From: Protaetiibacter intestinalis
GTDB lineage: Bacteria > Actinomycetota > Actinomycetes > Actinomycetales > Microbacteriaceae
Length of the DNA: 64,000 nt
NCBI RefSeq assembly: GCF_003627075.1
Contig: NZ_CP032630.1
Location: 2,170,001-2,234,000 of the forward strand
Reading direction: 5' to 3'
Position numbers and translations under genes: made by a program. The notes below the pieces were generated by a model, which was not told the origin of the DNA, ran no database searches, and saw only the letters and a program-made list of their open reading frames with translations. Shown here in pieces: positions 48,393 through 57,156 of this stretch. Within the stretch, counting starts at the first letter, position 1, and each line of letters starts with the position of its first letter.

Positions 48393-49682
48393 ATGCTGGT
48401 GCTCGGGGTCGTCGTCATGCCTGCGGGTGCGCCCGATCCGCTCGTCGCGCCGATCGGCCCCTCGGCGGGGATCGTCTCCGGACCGTCGACGCCGCTCGAC
48501 CAGCTGACCGGCATCTCCTTCCTCGACCGGCTCGGCGACCTGTCGCGCGGTGAGGTGCACAGCTACCTCGCCGCGCACCCGGATGCCGTCTCCGAGCTGC
48601 TCGCCCAGCCGCCGGCCGCCGCGTCGGTGGCGGGGTGGTGGGCCGCGAGCCCCGCGTCGACCCGGCGTGCCCTGCTGAGGGGGGCGCCCGAGCTCGTCGG
48701 CAACCTCGAGGGCGTGCCGTTCTCGGTGCGCGACACCGCCAACCGCTCCTCGCTCGCGGCGGCGGCGGATGCGCTCGAGAAGCGGCTGAACGGCCAGGTG
48801 GGGCGCGCCGAGCGCGAGGAGCTCGGCACCCGGCTGCACATGGTGGAGCAGGTGGCCGAGGCGCTGCTGCCGAAAGACGGTCACTCCCGGCGGCTGTTCG
48901 CCTTCGACCCGACAGGCGAGGGGCGTGCGGTGATCGCGATCGGCGACCTCGCACGCGCCGACTACGTGAGCATCCTCGTGCCGGGCATGTTCTTCGGGGT
49001 GGACGCCCAGATCGCCGCCTGGAGCGACACCGCCGAGTCGCTCGTCTCCGACCAGGAGGCGTGGCTCGACCGACTGCACCCGGGTGAGCACCTCGCCGTG
49101 GCGGCAGTGGCGTGGATCGGCTACCGCACCCCGAGCCTCGTCAACGTCGCCTCCATGGAGCTCGCCCGCGAGGGGCAGCGCGAGCTCACCGCGACCCTGC
49201 AGGGGCTGCGGGCGGCACGCGGCGACGACCAGCCGTACCTCGCGGTGCTCGCCCACTCCTACGGCTCGACCGCGGCGCTGCTGTCGCTCGCCGAGGACGA
49301 CGTCTCGGTCGACGCGCTCGCCCTCGTCGGCTCGCCCGGCAGCCCCGCCCGCACCGTGAGCGAGCTGCAGGTGACCGACGGCAACGTGTGGGTGGGGGCC
49401 GCGGATTGGGACCCGATCCCCGCATCCGGGGTGTTCGGCAGCCAGCCCACCTCGGCCTCGTACGGCGCCCACCGCTTCTCGGTGGCGCCCGGCGTCGACC
49501 CGATCACGGGGCAGCGGCTGAACGGCGCCGTAACCCACAACGACTACTTCTCCGAGGGCGGCAGCTCGCTGCGCAACCTCGCGCTCATCGGCATCGACGA
49601 GGGTGCGCTCGTGACGGATGCCGACCGCGCGGCGGGCGACGCGATCAAGGCGTCGGGCAAGCGGCAGGCGCCGGTCGCGTAG
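48393..49682 (+). CDS. Alpha/beta hydrolase of the DUF1023 family
   Basis: A predicted 429-residue (or longer) protein. C-terminal half is a DUF1023 alpha/beta hydrolase with nucleophile elbow YLAVLAHSYGSTAALLSLA (G/H-x-S-x-G), FAFDPTGEGRAVIAIGD, LVGSPGSPA and a His in VTHNDYF. The N-terminal ~180 residues carry helices typical of the family. The first ~30 residues are hydrophobic. ATG 48393 is the first ATG in frame, but no ribosome binding site precedes it; the frame is open upstream and a GGAAGG lies before CTG 48360 (residues LFEVTALLATPML), so translation may start there. Substrate unknown. Confidence 0.78.
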   Translation: MLVLGVVVMPAGAPDPLVAPIGPSAGIVSGPSTPLDQLTGISFLDRLGDLSRGEVHSYLAAHPDAVSELLAQPPAAASVAGWWAASPASTRRALLRGAPELVGNLEGVPFSVRDTANRSSLAAAADALEKRLNGQVGRAEREELGTRLHMVEQVAEALLPKDGHSRRLFAFDPTGEGRAVIAIGDLARADYVSILVPGMFFGVDAQIAAWSDTAESLVSDQEAWLDRLHPGEHLAVAAVAWIGYRTPSLVNVASMELAREGQRELTATLQGLRAARGDDQPYLAVLAHSYGSTAALLSLAEDDVSVDALALVGSPGSPARTVSELQVTDGNVWVGAADWDPIPASGVFGSQPTSASYGAHRFSVAPGVDPITGQRLNGAVTHNDYFSEGGSSLRNLALIGIDEGALVTDADRAAGDAIKASGKRQAPVA

Positions 49683-49704
49683 CCGGGCCCCCATCCGCCC
49701 CTCG

Positions 49705-49717
49705 TAGGATGGAGGTC
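49705..49717 (+). promoter_or_regulatory. Leaderless-type -10 element (TAGGAT) for gatCA
   Basis: TAGGAT at 49705-49710 is followed by GGAGGTC and GTG 49718. The alternative ATG at 49709 lies inside the -10 box, so GTG 49718 is preferred. Confidence 0.5.
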
Positions 49718-50017
49718 GTGTCTGAGATCACTCCGGAAGTCGTGCGCCATCTCGCCGACCTCGCACGCATCGGGCTCACCGATGACGAGGTGCAGCGTCT
49801 GACCGGGGAGCTCGGCCAGATCGTCGACGCGGTCGCCACCGTGCGGGCCGTCGCGACGCCCGACGTGCCGGCGACGAGCCACCCGATCGCGCTCGGCACC
49901 GTGACCCGCCCGGATGTCGTGGGCGAGACGCTCACGCCCGATCAGGCGCTCGCGGGCGCCCCGGAGCGCGACGGCGACTACTTCAAGGTCACCTCGATCC
50001 TGGGGGAGGAGCAGTGA
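49718..50017 (+). CDS. gatC: Asp/Glu-tRNA amidotransferase subunit C
   Basis: A 99-residue subunit that stabilises GatA-GatB. The family start [31 protein letters not shown] is complete, and the tail has [28 protein letters not shown]. GatCAB converts Glu-tRNA-Gln and Asp-tRNA-Asn to the amides. The GTG start is fixed by the -10 element 7 bases upstream. Its stop overlaps gatA by 4 bases. gatB is not next to it: seven other genes lie between gatA and gatB. Confidence 0.96.
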   Translation: MSEITPEVVRHLADLARIGLTDDEVQRLTGELGQIVDAVATVRAVATPDVPATSHPIALGTVTRPDVVGETLTPDQALAGAPERDGDYFKVTSILGEEQ

Positions 50018-51513
50018 GCCTCGTCACCAAGTCGGCGGCCGAGCTCGCCGCCCTGCTGGATGCCGGCGACGTCTCGAGCGTCGAGGTCACCCGGGCGCAC
50101 CTCGACCGCATCGCGGCGGTCGACGGCGACATCCACGCCTTCCTGCACGTGAACCAGGCCGCGCTCGACACGGCGGCGGCGGTCGACGCCGCGCGCGCCG
50201 CGGGCACCGCATCCGGGCTCGCCGGCGTGCCGGTCGCCATCAAGGACGTGCTCTGCACCCTCGACATGCCCTCCACCTCGGGGTCGAAGATCCTCGAGGG
50301 CTGGGTGCCGCCGTACGACGCGACCGTCGTCGCGCGCCTGCGCCAGGCGGGCCTCGTGCCGCTCGGCAAGACCAACATGGACGAGTTCGCGATGGGTTCC
50401 TCCACCGAGCACTCGGCCTACGGCAACACCCACAACCCGTGGGACCTCACCCGCATCCCGGGCGGATCCGGCGGCGGTTCGGCCGCGGCCGTCGCGGCCT
50501 TCGAGGCCCCGCTCGCGCTCGGCTCCGACACGGGCGGCTCGATCCGCCAGCCCGCCGCGGTGACCGGCTCGGTGGGCGTCAAGCCCACCTACGGCGGCGT
50601 CTCGCGCTACGGCGCGATCGCGCTCGCCTCCTCGCTCGACCAGGTGGGCCCGGTGACCCGCACCGTGCTCGACGCGGGCCTGCTGCACGACGTGATCGGC
50701 GGGCACGACCCGCACGACTCGACCTCGATCCCGGATGCCTGGCCGTCGTTCGCGGAGGCCGCGCGTGCCGGCACCCGCGAGGGCGCCGTGAAGGGGCTGC
50801 GCATCGGCGTCGTCTCGGAGCTCGCCGGCGGCGAGGGCTTCCAGCCCGGCGTCGTGACGCGGTTCCAGGAGGCGCTCGCGCTGCTCGAGGCGCAGGGGGC
50901 CGAGCTCGTCGAGGTCTCGGCGCCGTCGTTCCGGTACGCGATCGCCGCGTACTACCTGATCCTCCCGGCGGAGGCGTCCAGCAACCTCGCCAAGTTCGAC
51001 TCGGTGCGCTTCGGTCTGCGGGTGACCCCCGACGGCCAGCCGACCGTCGAGGACGTCATGTCGGCGACCCGCGAGGCGGGCTTCGGCGACGAGGTGAAGC
51101 GCCGCATCATCCTCGGCACCTATGCCCTCTCGGCGGGCTACTACGACGCCTACTACGGCTCGGCCCAGAAGGTGCGCACGCTCATCCAGCGCGACTTCGA
51201 CGCCGCCTTCGCGAACGTCGACGTGCTCGCGACGCCGTCCGCCCCGACGACCGCGTTCCCGCTCGGCTCCAAGGTCGACGACCCGCTCGCGATGTACCTC
51301 AACGACCTCACCACGATCCCCGCGAACCTCGCGGGCGTGCCGGGCATCTCGCTGCCCTCGGGGCTCGCGGAGGAGGACGGCCTGCCGGTCGGCATCCAGT
51401 TCATGGCGCCCGCCCGCGAGGACGCGCGCCTGTACACCGTGGGCGCCGCGCTCGAGCAGCTGCTGCAGTCCCAGTGGGGCGGCCCCCTCCTCGCGAAGGC
51501 TCCCGCGCTGTAA
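50014..51513 (+). CDS. gatA: Asp/Glu-tRNA amidotransferase subunit A
   Basis: A 499-residue amidase that frees ammonia from glutamine for the GatCAB reaction. The Ser-cisSer-Lys triad is visible: Lys in [11 protein letters not shown], the [12 protein letters not shown] loop, and the nucleophile Ser in [28 protein letters not shown] and [22 protein letters not shown] [16 protein letters not shown] match GatA rather than other amidases. GTG 50014 overlaps gatC. No hairpin I can see follows it. Confidence 0.97.
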   Translation: MSLVTKSAAELAALLDAGDVSSVEVTRAHLDRIAAVDGDIHAFLHVNQAALDTAAAVDAARAAGTASGLAGVPVAIKDVLCTLDMPSTSGSKILEGWVPPYDATVVARLRQAGLVPLGKTNMDEFAMGSSTEHSAYGNTHNPWDLTRIPGGSGGGSAAAVAAFEAPLALGSDTGGSIRQPAAVTGSVGVKPTYGGVSRYGAIALASSLDQVGPVTRTVLDAGLLHDVIGGHDPHDSTSIPDAWPSFAEAARAGTREGAVKGLRIGVVSELAGGEGFQPGVVTRFQEALALLEAQGAELVEVSAPSFRYAIAAYYLILPAEASSNLAKFDSVRFGLRVTPDGQPTVEDVMSATREAGFGDEVKRRIILGTYALSAGYYDAYYGSAQKVRTLIQRDFDAAFANVDVLATPSAPTTAFPLGSKVDDPLAMYLNDLTTIPANLAGVPGISLPSGLAEEDGLPVGIQFMAPAREDARLYTVGAALEQLLQSQWGGPLLAKAPAL

Positions 51514-51562
51514 CCCCTGCGCTGGCGACGCGTCTCGAGATCGGCGGGTGACCCCACCCCTC

Positions 51563-52279
51563 TCAGTGGTGGTGGTGCTCGCCCGGCACGACCACCGCAT
51601 CCGCCGGGCCGTAGGCCGCCGCGATGTCCCACGAGGCGCCCCAGCCCTCGCCGGGCTCGCCCTCCGGCCAGCCTGCGGGGGAGTCCTGCCACGACTCCCG
51701 CCGCCCGTACGGCAGCAGGTCGATGAGCGCGAAGGTGTGGCTCAGCTGTTCGGTGCCGCGCCCGTTGGTGTGCCAGGTGCGGTAGACGGTGTCGCCGTCG
51801 CGCAGGAACACGTTGACGGCGAAGCCGCCGTCGCGCGGGGCGTCCATGTCGGCGCCGAAGGGGCTGTCGAAGGTCGAGTACCACTCCATGCGGTTGCCGA
51901 CCTTGTCGCGGTAGGCGAGCAGCTCGTCGATGGGCGCCTGCGAGACGAGCACGAAGCGCGCGTCGTAGGGCTCGAGGAACTCGAGCCGGGTGAACTGCGC
52001 GGTGTAGCCGGTGCAGCCGGGGCACTGCCACTCGGCGCCCCGCTGCCACATGTGGTGGTAGGTGATGAGCTGCGTCCTGTCCTGGAACACCTCGGCGAGG
52101 GTGACCGGCCCGTGCTCGCCGACGAGGGTGTACTCGGGCAGTTCGACCATCGGCAGGCGGCGTCGCTGGGCGGCGATGGCGTCGAGTTCGCGGGTGGCGG
52201 CCTTCTCGCGGATGCGGAGCTCGTCGAGCTCGGCGCGCCAGCTGTCGGCGTCGGCCACGCGGGGGAGTGCGGATGTCAT
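51563..52279 (-). CDS. DUF899 family thioredoxin-like protein
   Basis: A 238-residue protein of DUF899, a thioredoxin-like family of unknown role. Features: RLPMVELPEYTLVGEHGPVTLAEVF, TYHHMWQRG, QCPGCTGYTAQF (a CxxC in the place of a redox centre), DPFG-like DSPFGADMDAP and NVFLRDGDTVYRTWHT. The C-terminus is four His (HHHH), a possible metal site. ATG 52279 has GAGGAG upstream. It is divergent from the alcohol dehydrogenase with a palindrome between them. Confidence 0.87.
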   Translation of the reverse strand: MTSALPRVADADSWRAELDELRIREKAATRELDAIAAQRRRLPMVELPEYTLVGEHGPVTLAEVFQDRTQLITYHHMWQRGAEWQCPGCTGYTAQFTRLEFLEPYDARFVLVSQAPIDELLAYRDKVGNRMEWYSTFDSPFGADMDAPRDGGFAVNVFLRDGDTVYRTWHTNGRGTEQLSHTFALIDLLPYGRRESWQDSPAGWPEGEPGEGWGASWDIAAAYGPADAVVVPGEHHHH

Positions 52280-52297
52280 GGATCCTCCTCGATCGTA

Positions 52298-52314
52298 TGT
52301 GGACACTGTACACA
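52298..52314. promoter_or_regulatory. 17-bp imperfect palindrome between DUF899 and adh genes
   Basis: TGTGGACA-C-TGTACACA has 8-bp arms with one mismatch. It is in the divergent promoter region, so a regulator binding here could control both. No regulator gene is adjacent except the TetR at 54.1 kb, whose own sites look different. Confidence 0.5.
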
Positions 52315-52376
52315 TGGGTGCCGACATCCGCATCCGCGCCTACGATCGAGATGACCGACCACGACGAGGTGACGCC

Positions 52377-53414
52377 ATGACCGACACGATGTTCGCAGCG
52401 ATCGCGCGGGAGTTCGGCTCCCCGCTCGTGATCGAGGAGCTGCCGGTCCCCGAGCCGGGCCCCTTCGAGGCACTCGTGCGCGTCGAGTACACGGGGCTCT
52501 GGCACACCGACCTGCACGCGATCGAGGGCGACTGGCCGGTCAAGCCGAGCCCGCCGTTCGTGCCGGGCCACGAGGGGCACGGCGTGGTGGTCGCCGTCGG
52601 CGACCAGGTGCGCCACCTCGCGGTCGGCGACCGCGTCGGCAACGCGTGGCTGTGGAGCGCGTGCGGCGAGTGCGAGTTCTGCCTCACCGGGCGCGAGACG
52701 CTGTGCGAGCAGCAGCAGAACGGCGGCTACAGCGTGAACGGCTCCTTCGCCGAGTACATGCTCGTCGACTCGCGCTACGCGGGCCGCATCCCGGAGGGCG
52801 TCGACCTCGTCGAGATCGCGCCGATCCTGTGCGCCGGCGTCACCGTGTACAAGGGCCTCAAGGTGGCGGACGTGCGCCCCGGCGAGTGGGTGACGATCTC
52901 GGGCGTGGGCGGGCTCGGGCACCTCGCGGTGCAGTACGCCGTCGCGATGGGGCTCAACGTGGCCGCCGTCGACGTGGGCGACGACAAGCTCGAGCTGGCG
53001 ACGAAGCTCGGGGCGGCGATCGTCGTCAACGCCGAGAAGGACGACCCCGTGGAGGTGATCCAGCGGGAGGTGGGTGGCACGCACGGCGTGCTCGTCACGG
53101 CCCCGAGCCGCAGCGCCTTCGCCCAGGCGATGAACATGGTGCGCCGCGGCGGCACCGTGTCGATCACGGGCCTGCCCCCGGGGGACTTCCCGGTGAGCAT
53201 CTTCGACACCGTGCTGCGCGGCACGACACTGCGCGGCTCGATCGTGGGCACCCGGGCGGATCTCGCGGAGGCTCTCGACTTCGCGGCCCGCGGCAAGGTG
53301 CGCACGATCGCGACCGAGCATCCGTTCGGCGAGGTCAACGAGGTGCTCGACGAGATGCGGCACGGCCACATCACCGGGCGCGCGGTGCTCAACATCCGCG
53401 ACGCCGCGTTCTGA
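52377..53414 (+). CDS. Zinc-type alcohol dehydrogenase (AdhP-like), altered catalytic zinc ligand
   Basis: A 345-residue MDR-family dehydrogenase. It has the second zinc ligand region GHEGHGVV, the structural zinc set CGECEFCLTGRETLC, the third ligand region ILCAGVTVYKGLK, and the Rossmann motif ISGVGGLGHLAVQYA. However the first catalytic zinc ligand, normally Cys in CHTDLH, is Trp: GLWHTDLHAIEGDWPVKP (TGG where TGC is expected). It either lacks the usual chemistry or the base is an error or recent mutation. ATG 52377 has a GACGAGGTG site upstream. Confidence 0.9.
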   Translation: MTDTMFAAIAREFGSPLVIEELPVPEPGPFEALVRVEYTGLWHTDLHAIEGDWPVKPSPPFVPGHEGHGVVVAVGDQVRHLAVGDRVGNAWLWSACGECEFCLTGRETLCEQQQNGGYSVNGSFAEYMLVDSRYAGRIPEGVDLVEIAPILCAGVTVYKGLKVADVRPGEWVTISGVGGLGHLAVQYAVAMGLNVAAVDVGDDKLELATKLGAAIVVNAEKDDPVEVIQREVGGTHGVLVTAPSRSAFAQAMNMVRRGGTVSITGLPPGDFPVSIFDTVLRGTTLRGSIVGTRADLAEALDFAARGKVRTIATEHPFGEVNEVLDEMRHGHITGRAVLNIRDAAF

Positions 53415-53420
53415 GCCGAC

Positions 53421-54077
53421 TCAGTCGGGCACTCGGATGACGGCGAAGCCGTCCCAGCCCTTGTCGCCGACCGTCTGGATGGCGGTGGCCTCGAGCCCCG
53501 CGGCGACGATGTCGTCGACGAGGCTGCGAACGCACTCGACGGCGGCCGTCGTGTCGTCGGGGTCGGCGACGGCGCCGCCGCGCACGACGTTGTCGACGAT
53601 GATGAGGCCGCCGGGGCGCGTGAGGCGCAGCGAGGCGGCGAGGTAGAGCGGGTTGCTGGGCTTGTCGGCGTCGATGAAGACGAGGTCGTACGGTTCGACG
53701 CCCTCGGAGATGAGGCGATCGGCCGTGTCGGCGGCGGCGCCCAGGTGCACCTCGACGCGGTCGGCCACCCCGGCGGCATCGAAGTTGACGCGCGCGATGG
53801 CCGCGTTGCCGGCGTCGAGCTCGAGGGTGTCGACGTGGCCCGTGGGTCCGACCGCCCGGGCGAGCCAGATGGTCGAGTAGCCGGCGAGCGTGCCGAACTC
53901 GAGCACGCGCCGCGCCCCGATCGCGCGCGTCAGGATGGCGAGCAGCGCGCCCTGGTGCGGGGTGACATCCGCCCCGGGGAGCGTGGTCTCGCTCGAGCTC
54001 GCGTGGGCGGCGTCGAGGGCGGGGTCGTCGGGGAACAGGCGGGCGAAGTAGTCGTCGACCTCGGTCCAGGTGCTCAT
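53421..54077 (-). CDS. SAM-dependent O-methyltransferase (caffeoyl-CoA/catechol type)
   Basis: A 218-residue class I methyltransferase. The SAM site is VLEFGTLAGYSTIWLARAV (motif I), followed by VDTLELDAGNAAIARVNFD (acidic end of strand 2), YDLVFIDADKPSN (metal-binding Asp) and GGLIIVDNVVRGG. This is the metal-dependent O-methyltransferase family 3 pattern, acting on catechol-like OH groups; the natural substrate is unknown. ATG 54077 begins MSTWTEVDDYF, typical of the family. It converges with adh (6-base gap). Confidence 0.88.
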   Translation of the reverse strand: MSTWTEVDDYFARLFPDDPALDAAHASSSETTLPGADVTPHQGALLAILTRAIGARRVLEFGTLAGYSTIWLARAVGPTGHVDTLELDAGNAAIARVNFDAAGVADRVEVHLGAAADTADRLISEGVEPYDLVFIDADKPSNPLYLAASLRLTRPGGLIIVDNVVRGGAVADPDDTTAAVECVRSLVDDIVAAGLEATAIQTVGDKGWDGFAVIRVPD

Positions 54078-54104
54078 GCGCCCGAGGCTACGCCTTTCCG
54101 GGTT

Positions 54105-54674
54105 CTACAGTTCGGCCGAGATGAGGGTCTCCGCGGCCGCGCGGGCGACGGCGGCGGCATCCGGGGCGCCCGAGATGGCGGCGGTCGTCTGCGCCCCCTC
54201 GGCGAGGATCGCGAGCTGGGCGGCGAGTAGCTCCGAGCCGCCGAGCTGGGTCACGAGCTGCGCCATCCGCTGCTGGAAGGCGGCCTTCTGCTCGCGCACG
54301 ACCGCCGCCACGCGCGGCGAGGTGGCGCCGAGCTCGGCGAAGGTGTTGACGAAGACGCAGCCGCGGAAGTCGGCGTCGCAGAACCAGGCGGCGAGGAAGT
54401 CGTACACGGCGAGCACTTTGCTGCGCGCGTCGGGGGCCGCGTCGATGAGGCTCTCCACGCCTTCCGTCCAGATGGACCGTCGGCGCTCGAGCACGCCCAC
54501 GACCACGTCTTCCTTCGAGGGGAACATCGAGTAGAGGCGCTTGAGGGAGACCCCGGATGCGTCGCGCAGCTGGTCCATGGTGACGGTCGAGACGCCGCGG
54601 GCGTAGAAGAGCTCGTCGGCGGTCTGCACCACGCGGGTGCGCGGGTCGGTTGTTTCGGTGGTGTTCATCGTCAC
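54105..54674 (-). CDS. TetR family regulator
   Basis: A 189-residue repressor. N-terminal helix-turn-helix: RVVQTADELFYARGVSTVTMDQLRDASGVSLKRLYSMFPSKEDVVVGVL. The C-terminal ligand domain has a YDFLAAWFCDADFRGCVFVNTFAELG signature seen in TetR_C_6-like members. It is divergent from the alpha/beta hydrolase, and two perfect palindromes lie in the gap. It probably represses itself and the hydrolase, and is relieved by a small hydrophobic or reactive ligand (inference). ATG 54674 or the ATG two codons in may be the true start. Confidence 0.9.
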   Translation of the reverse strand: MTMNTTETTDPRTRVVQTADELFYARGVSTVTMDQLRDASGVSLKRLYSMFPSKEDVVVGVLERRRSIWTEGVESLIDAAPDARSKVLAVYDFLAAWFCDADFRGCVFVNTFAELGATSPRVAAVVREQKAAFQQRMAQLVTQLGGSELLAAQLAILAEGAQTTAAISGAPDAAAVARAAAETLISAEL

Positions 54675-54688
54675 GTCGACATCATAGC

Positions 54689-55613
<925 letters not shown>

Positions 55614-55631
55614 TCGGGCCGCGTGGCGGCG

Positions 55632-56996
55632 TCAGGCCGACGCGCGCATCCGCTGCAGTGCGGGTGAGCGCGTCGGCAACGCCGTCGCCCTGATCACCCT
55701 GTCGCCGTCCGGTTTCTCGAGCGTGTAGTCGCCGCCCGTGCGCCGGATGCGCCACCCGCGGTTGTGCACGAGCAGGTGGCAGAACCTGCACAGGAGCACT
55801 CCGTCGTCGACGTCTGTTCGGCCGTGATGCTCTTCCCAATGGTCGATGTGGTGCGCCTCGCACCAGGATGGCGGCCGGTCGCACATGAGGCAGCCGCCGT
55901 CGCGGGCGGCGATCGCCACCCGCTGCTTCTCGGTGAACAACCGCTGCGCTCGCCCCAGATTCAGCACCCGCCCGTCACCGTCGAACAGCAGGGGGATGGC
56001 CCCGTCGGCGCAGATGAACCGCTCCGCGGTGGCGATGGAGACCGCGTCGGCCTGCCCTTCGAAGTAGGCCGCCCCGTTCCGCCCGTCGAGGTCTTTCGCG
56101 GTGACGAGCACGCGGACTGCGGGCTTGCGCTCTCCCAGCAGGGTGCCGTCGTCGACGCGCGACCCCTGGCGGACGAGGTCGACGAAGGCGTCGACGACGA
56201 GCTGCTCGGTGGTGCGCTCGTCGCGCACGAGGTCTTCTGCGCGCGCGGCCTCGGCGGGGTCGACGAAGCGCGGACCGCTGCGGCGGGGCGCGGTGACCGC
56301 GTCCAGCACGGGGATCACGATCGCCGCCGACTCGGGGTCGAGCAGGCCCGACACCCGCGTCATGCCGTCGGGCTGCTTCGTGAAGCGCAGGAAGCGCTTC
56401 TCGTGGAGTTCCCGCTCGCGCTCGGCGATGCCGGCGAGGTCGATCTCGTCACGGAATCGCGAGGCCCGCACCACGAGTTGCTCGATGGTGAGGGATGCGG
56501 CGTCGGCGACCAACCGCGCCGCCGCCTCGGCGAGGGCGTCTTCGGCGCCCGGACGGGCCGCCGCGGTGAGGCGCGTGCGGATGACCTCGGCCGCCTCGGG
56601 TGAGATCGCGGCCTGCGCGACCGCCTCGCCCAGCGCCTTCATCCACGGCGCGAGCGGGGGAGCCTCCGGAACGATGCGGGCGGTGGGCAGCAATTCGGCC
56701 GTCTTCACCCACGTGCGCGCCTCGCGCGCGGAGCCCCCCGACAGCTGCGAGATCAGGCCCTCGGCCGTGCGCTGCCCCTGCGACTGGGCGAGTCCCGAGT
56801 GCCCGAGTTCGCGGCGCGAGCGGTGGGCGATCTCGCCCGCGATCGCCGTCGAGACCGCATCCAGCCGCCGCCGCACCTCGGCGAGGGCGCGCTGCGCCGT
56901 GAGCAGTTCCTCGTCGCGCAAAGACCCCACCGCCGGAGCGGTGAACGGGGTCGACACATCGCCCAGACGGGCGAGGGTGTCGGTGATCGAGGCCAT
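55632..56996 (-). CDS. DUF222-HNH (13E12-type) endonuclease-like protein
   Basis: A 454-residue member of the DUF222/13E12 family, often called HNH endonuclease, which is repeated in many actinobacterial genomes. DUF222 covers residues ~20-330 (LRDEELLTAQRALAEVRRRLDAVST, LLGERKPAVRVLVTAKDLDG). The C-terminal HNH domain is intact: CLMCDRPPSWCEAHHIDHWEEHHG and LLCRFCHLLVHNRGW (His-His catalytic pair plus two CxxC zinc pairs). An SOS box lies 19 bases upstream. Function is unproven, but these proteins are damage-induced in mycobacteria. Confidence 0.9.
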   Translation of the reverse strand: MASITDTLARLGDVSTPFTAPAVGSLRDEELLTAQRALAEVRRRLDAVSTAIAGEIAHRSRRELGHSGLAQSQGQRTAEGLISQLSGGSAREARTWVKTAELLPTARIVPEAPPLAPWMKALGEAVAQAAISPEAAEVIRTRLTAAARPGAEDALAEAAARLVADAASLTIEQLVVRASRFRDEIDLAGIAERERELHEKRFLRFTKQPDGMTRVSGLLDPESAAIVIPVLDAVTAPRRSGPRFVDPAEAARAEDLVRDERTTEQLVVDAFVDLVRQGSRVDDGTLLGERKPAVRVLVTAKDLDGRNGAAYFEGQADAVSIATAERFICADGAIPLLFDGDGRVLNLGRAQRLFTEKQRVAIAARDGGCLMCDRPPSWCEAHHIDHWEEHHGRTDVDDGVLLCRFCHLLVHNRGWRIRRTGGDYTLEKPDGDRVIRATALPTRSPALQRMRASA

Positions 56997-57014
56997 GGTC
57001 CATCATCCCACGTC

Positions 57015-57030
57015 TCGAACATATGTTCTA
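57015..57030 (-). promoter_or_regulatory. SOS box (LexA site)
   Basis: TCGAACATATGTTCTA matches the actinobacterial LexA consensus TCGAAC-N4-GTTCGA at 15 of 16 positions (12 of the core palindrome GAACATATGTTC perfect). It is 19 bases before the start of the DUF222-HNH gene and overlaps its likely -10 region on the minus strand. Confidence 0.82.
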
Positions 57031-57156
57031 TATTCGGCGCCGAATCTGTGGATAAGTCGTCGGGCCGTGGCGCGGCGCCACCACCCTGACAGCGCGTGAC
57101 AGCGCACGGATGCGCGGGCCCTCGACGCCGCATCCGCGGGCTGCGAGGCTGGCGGC

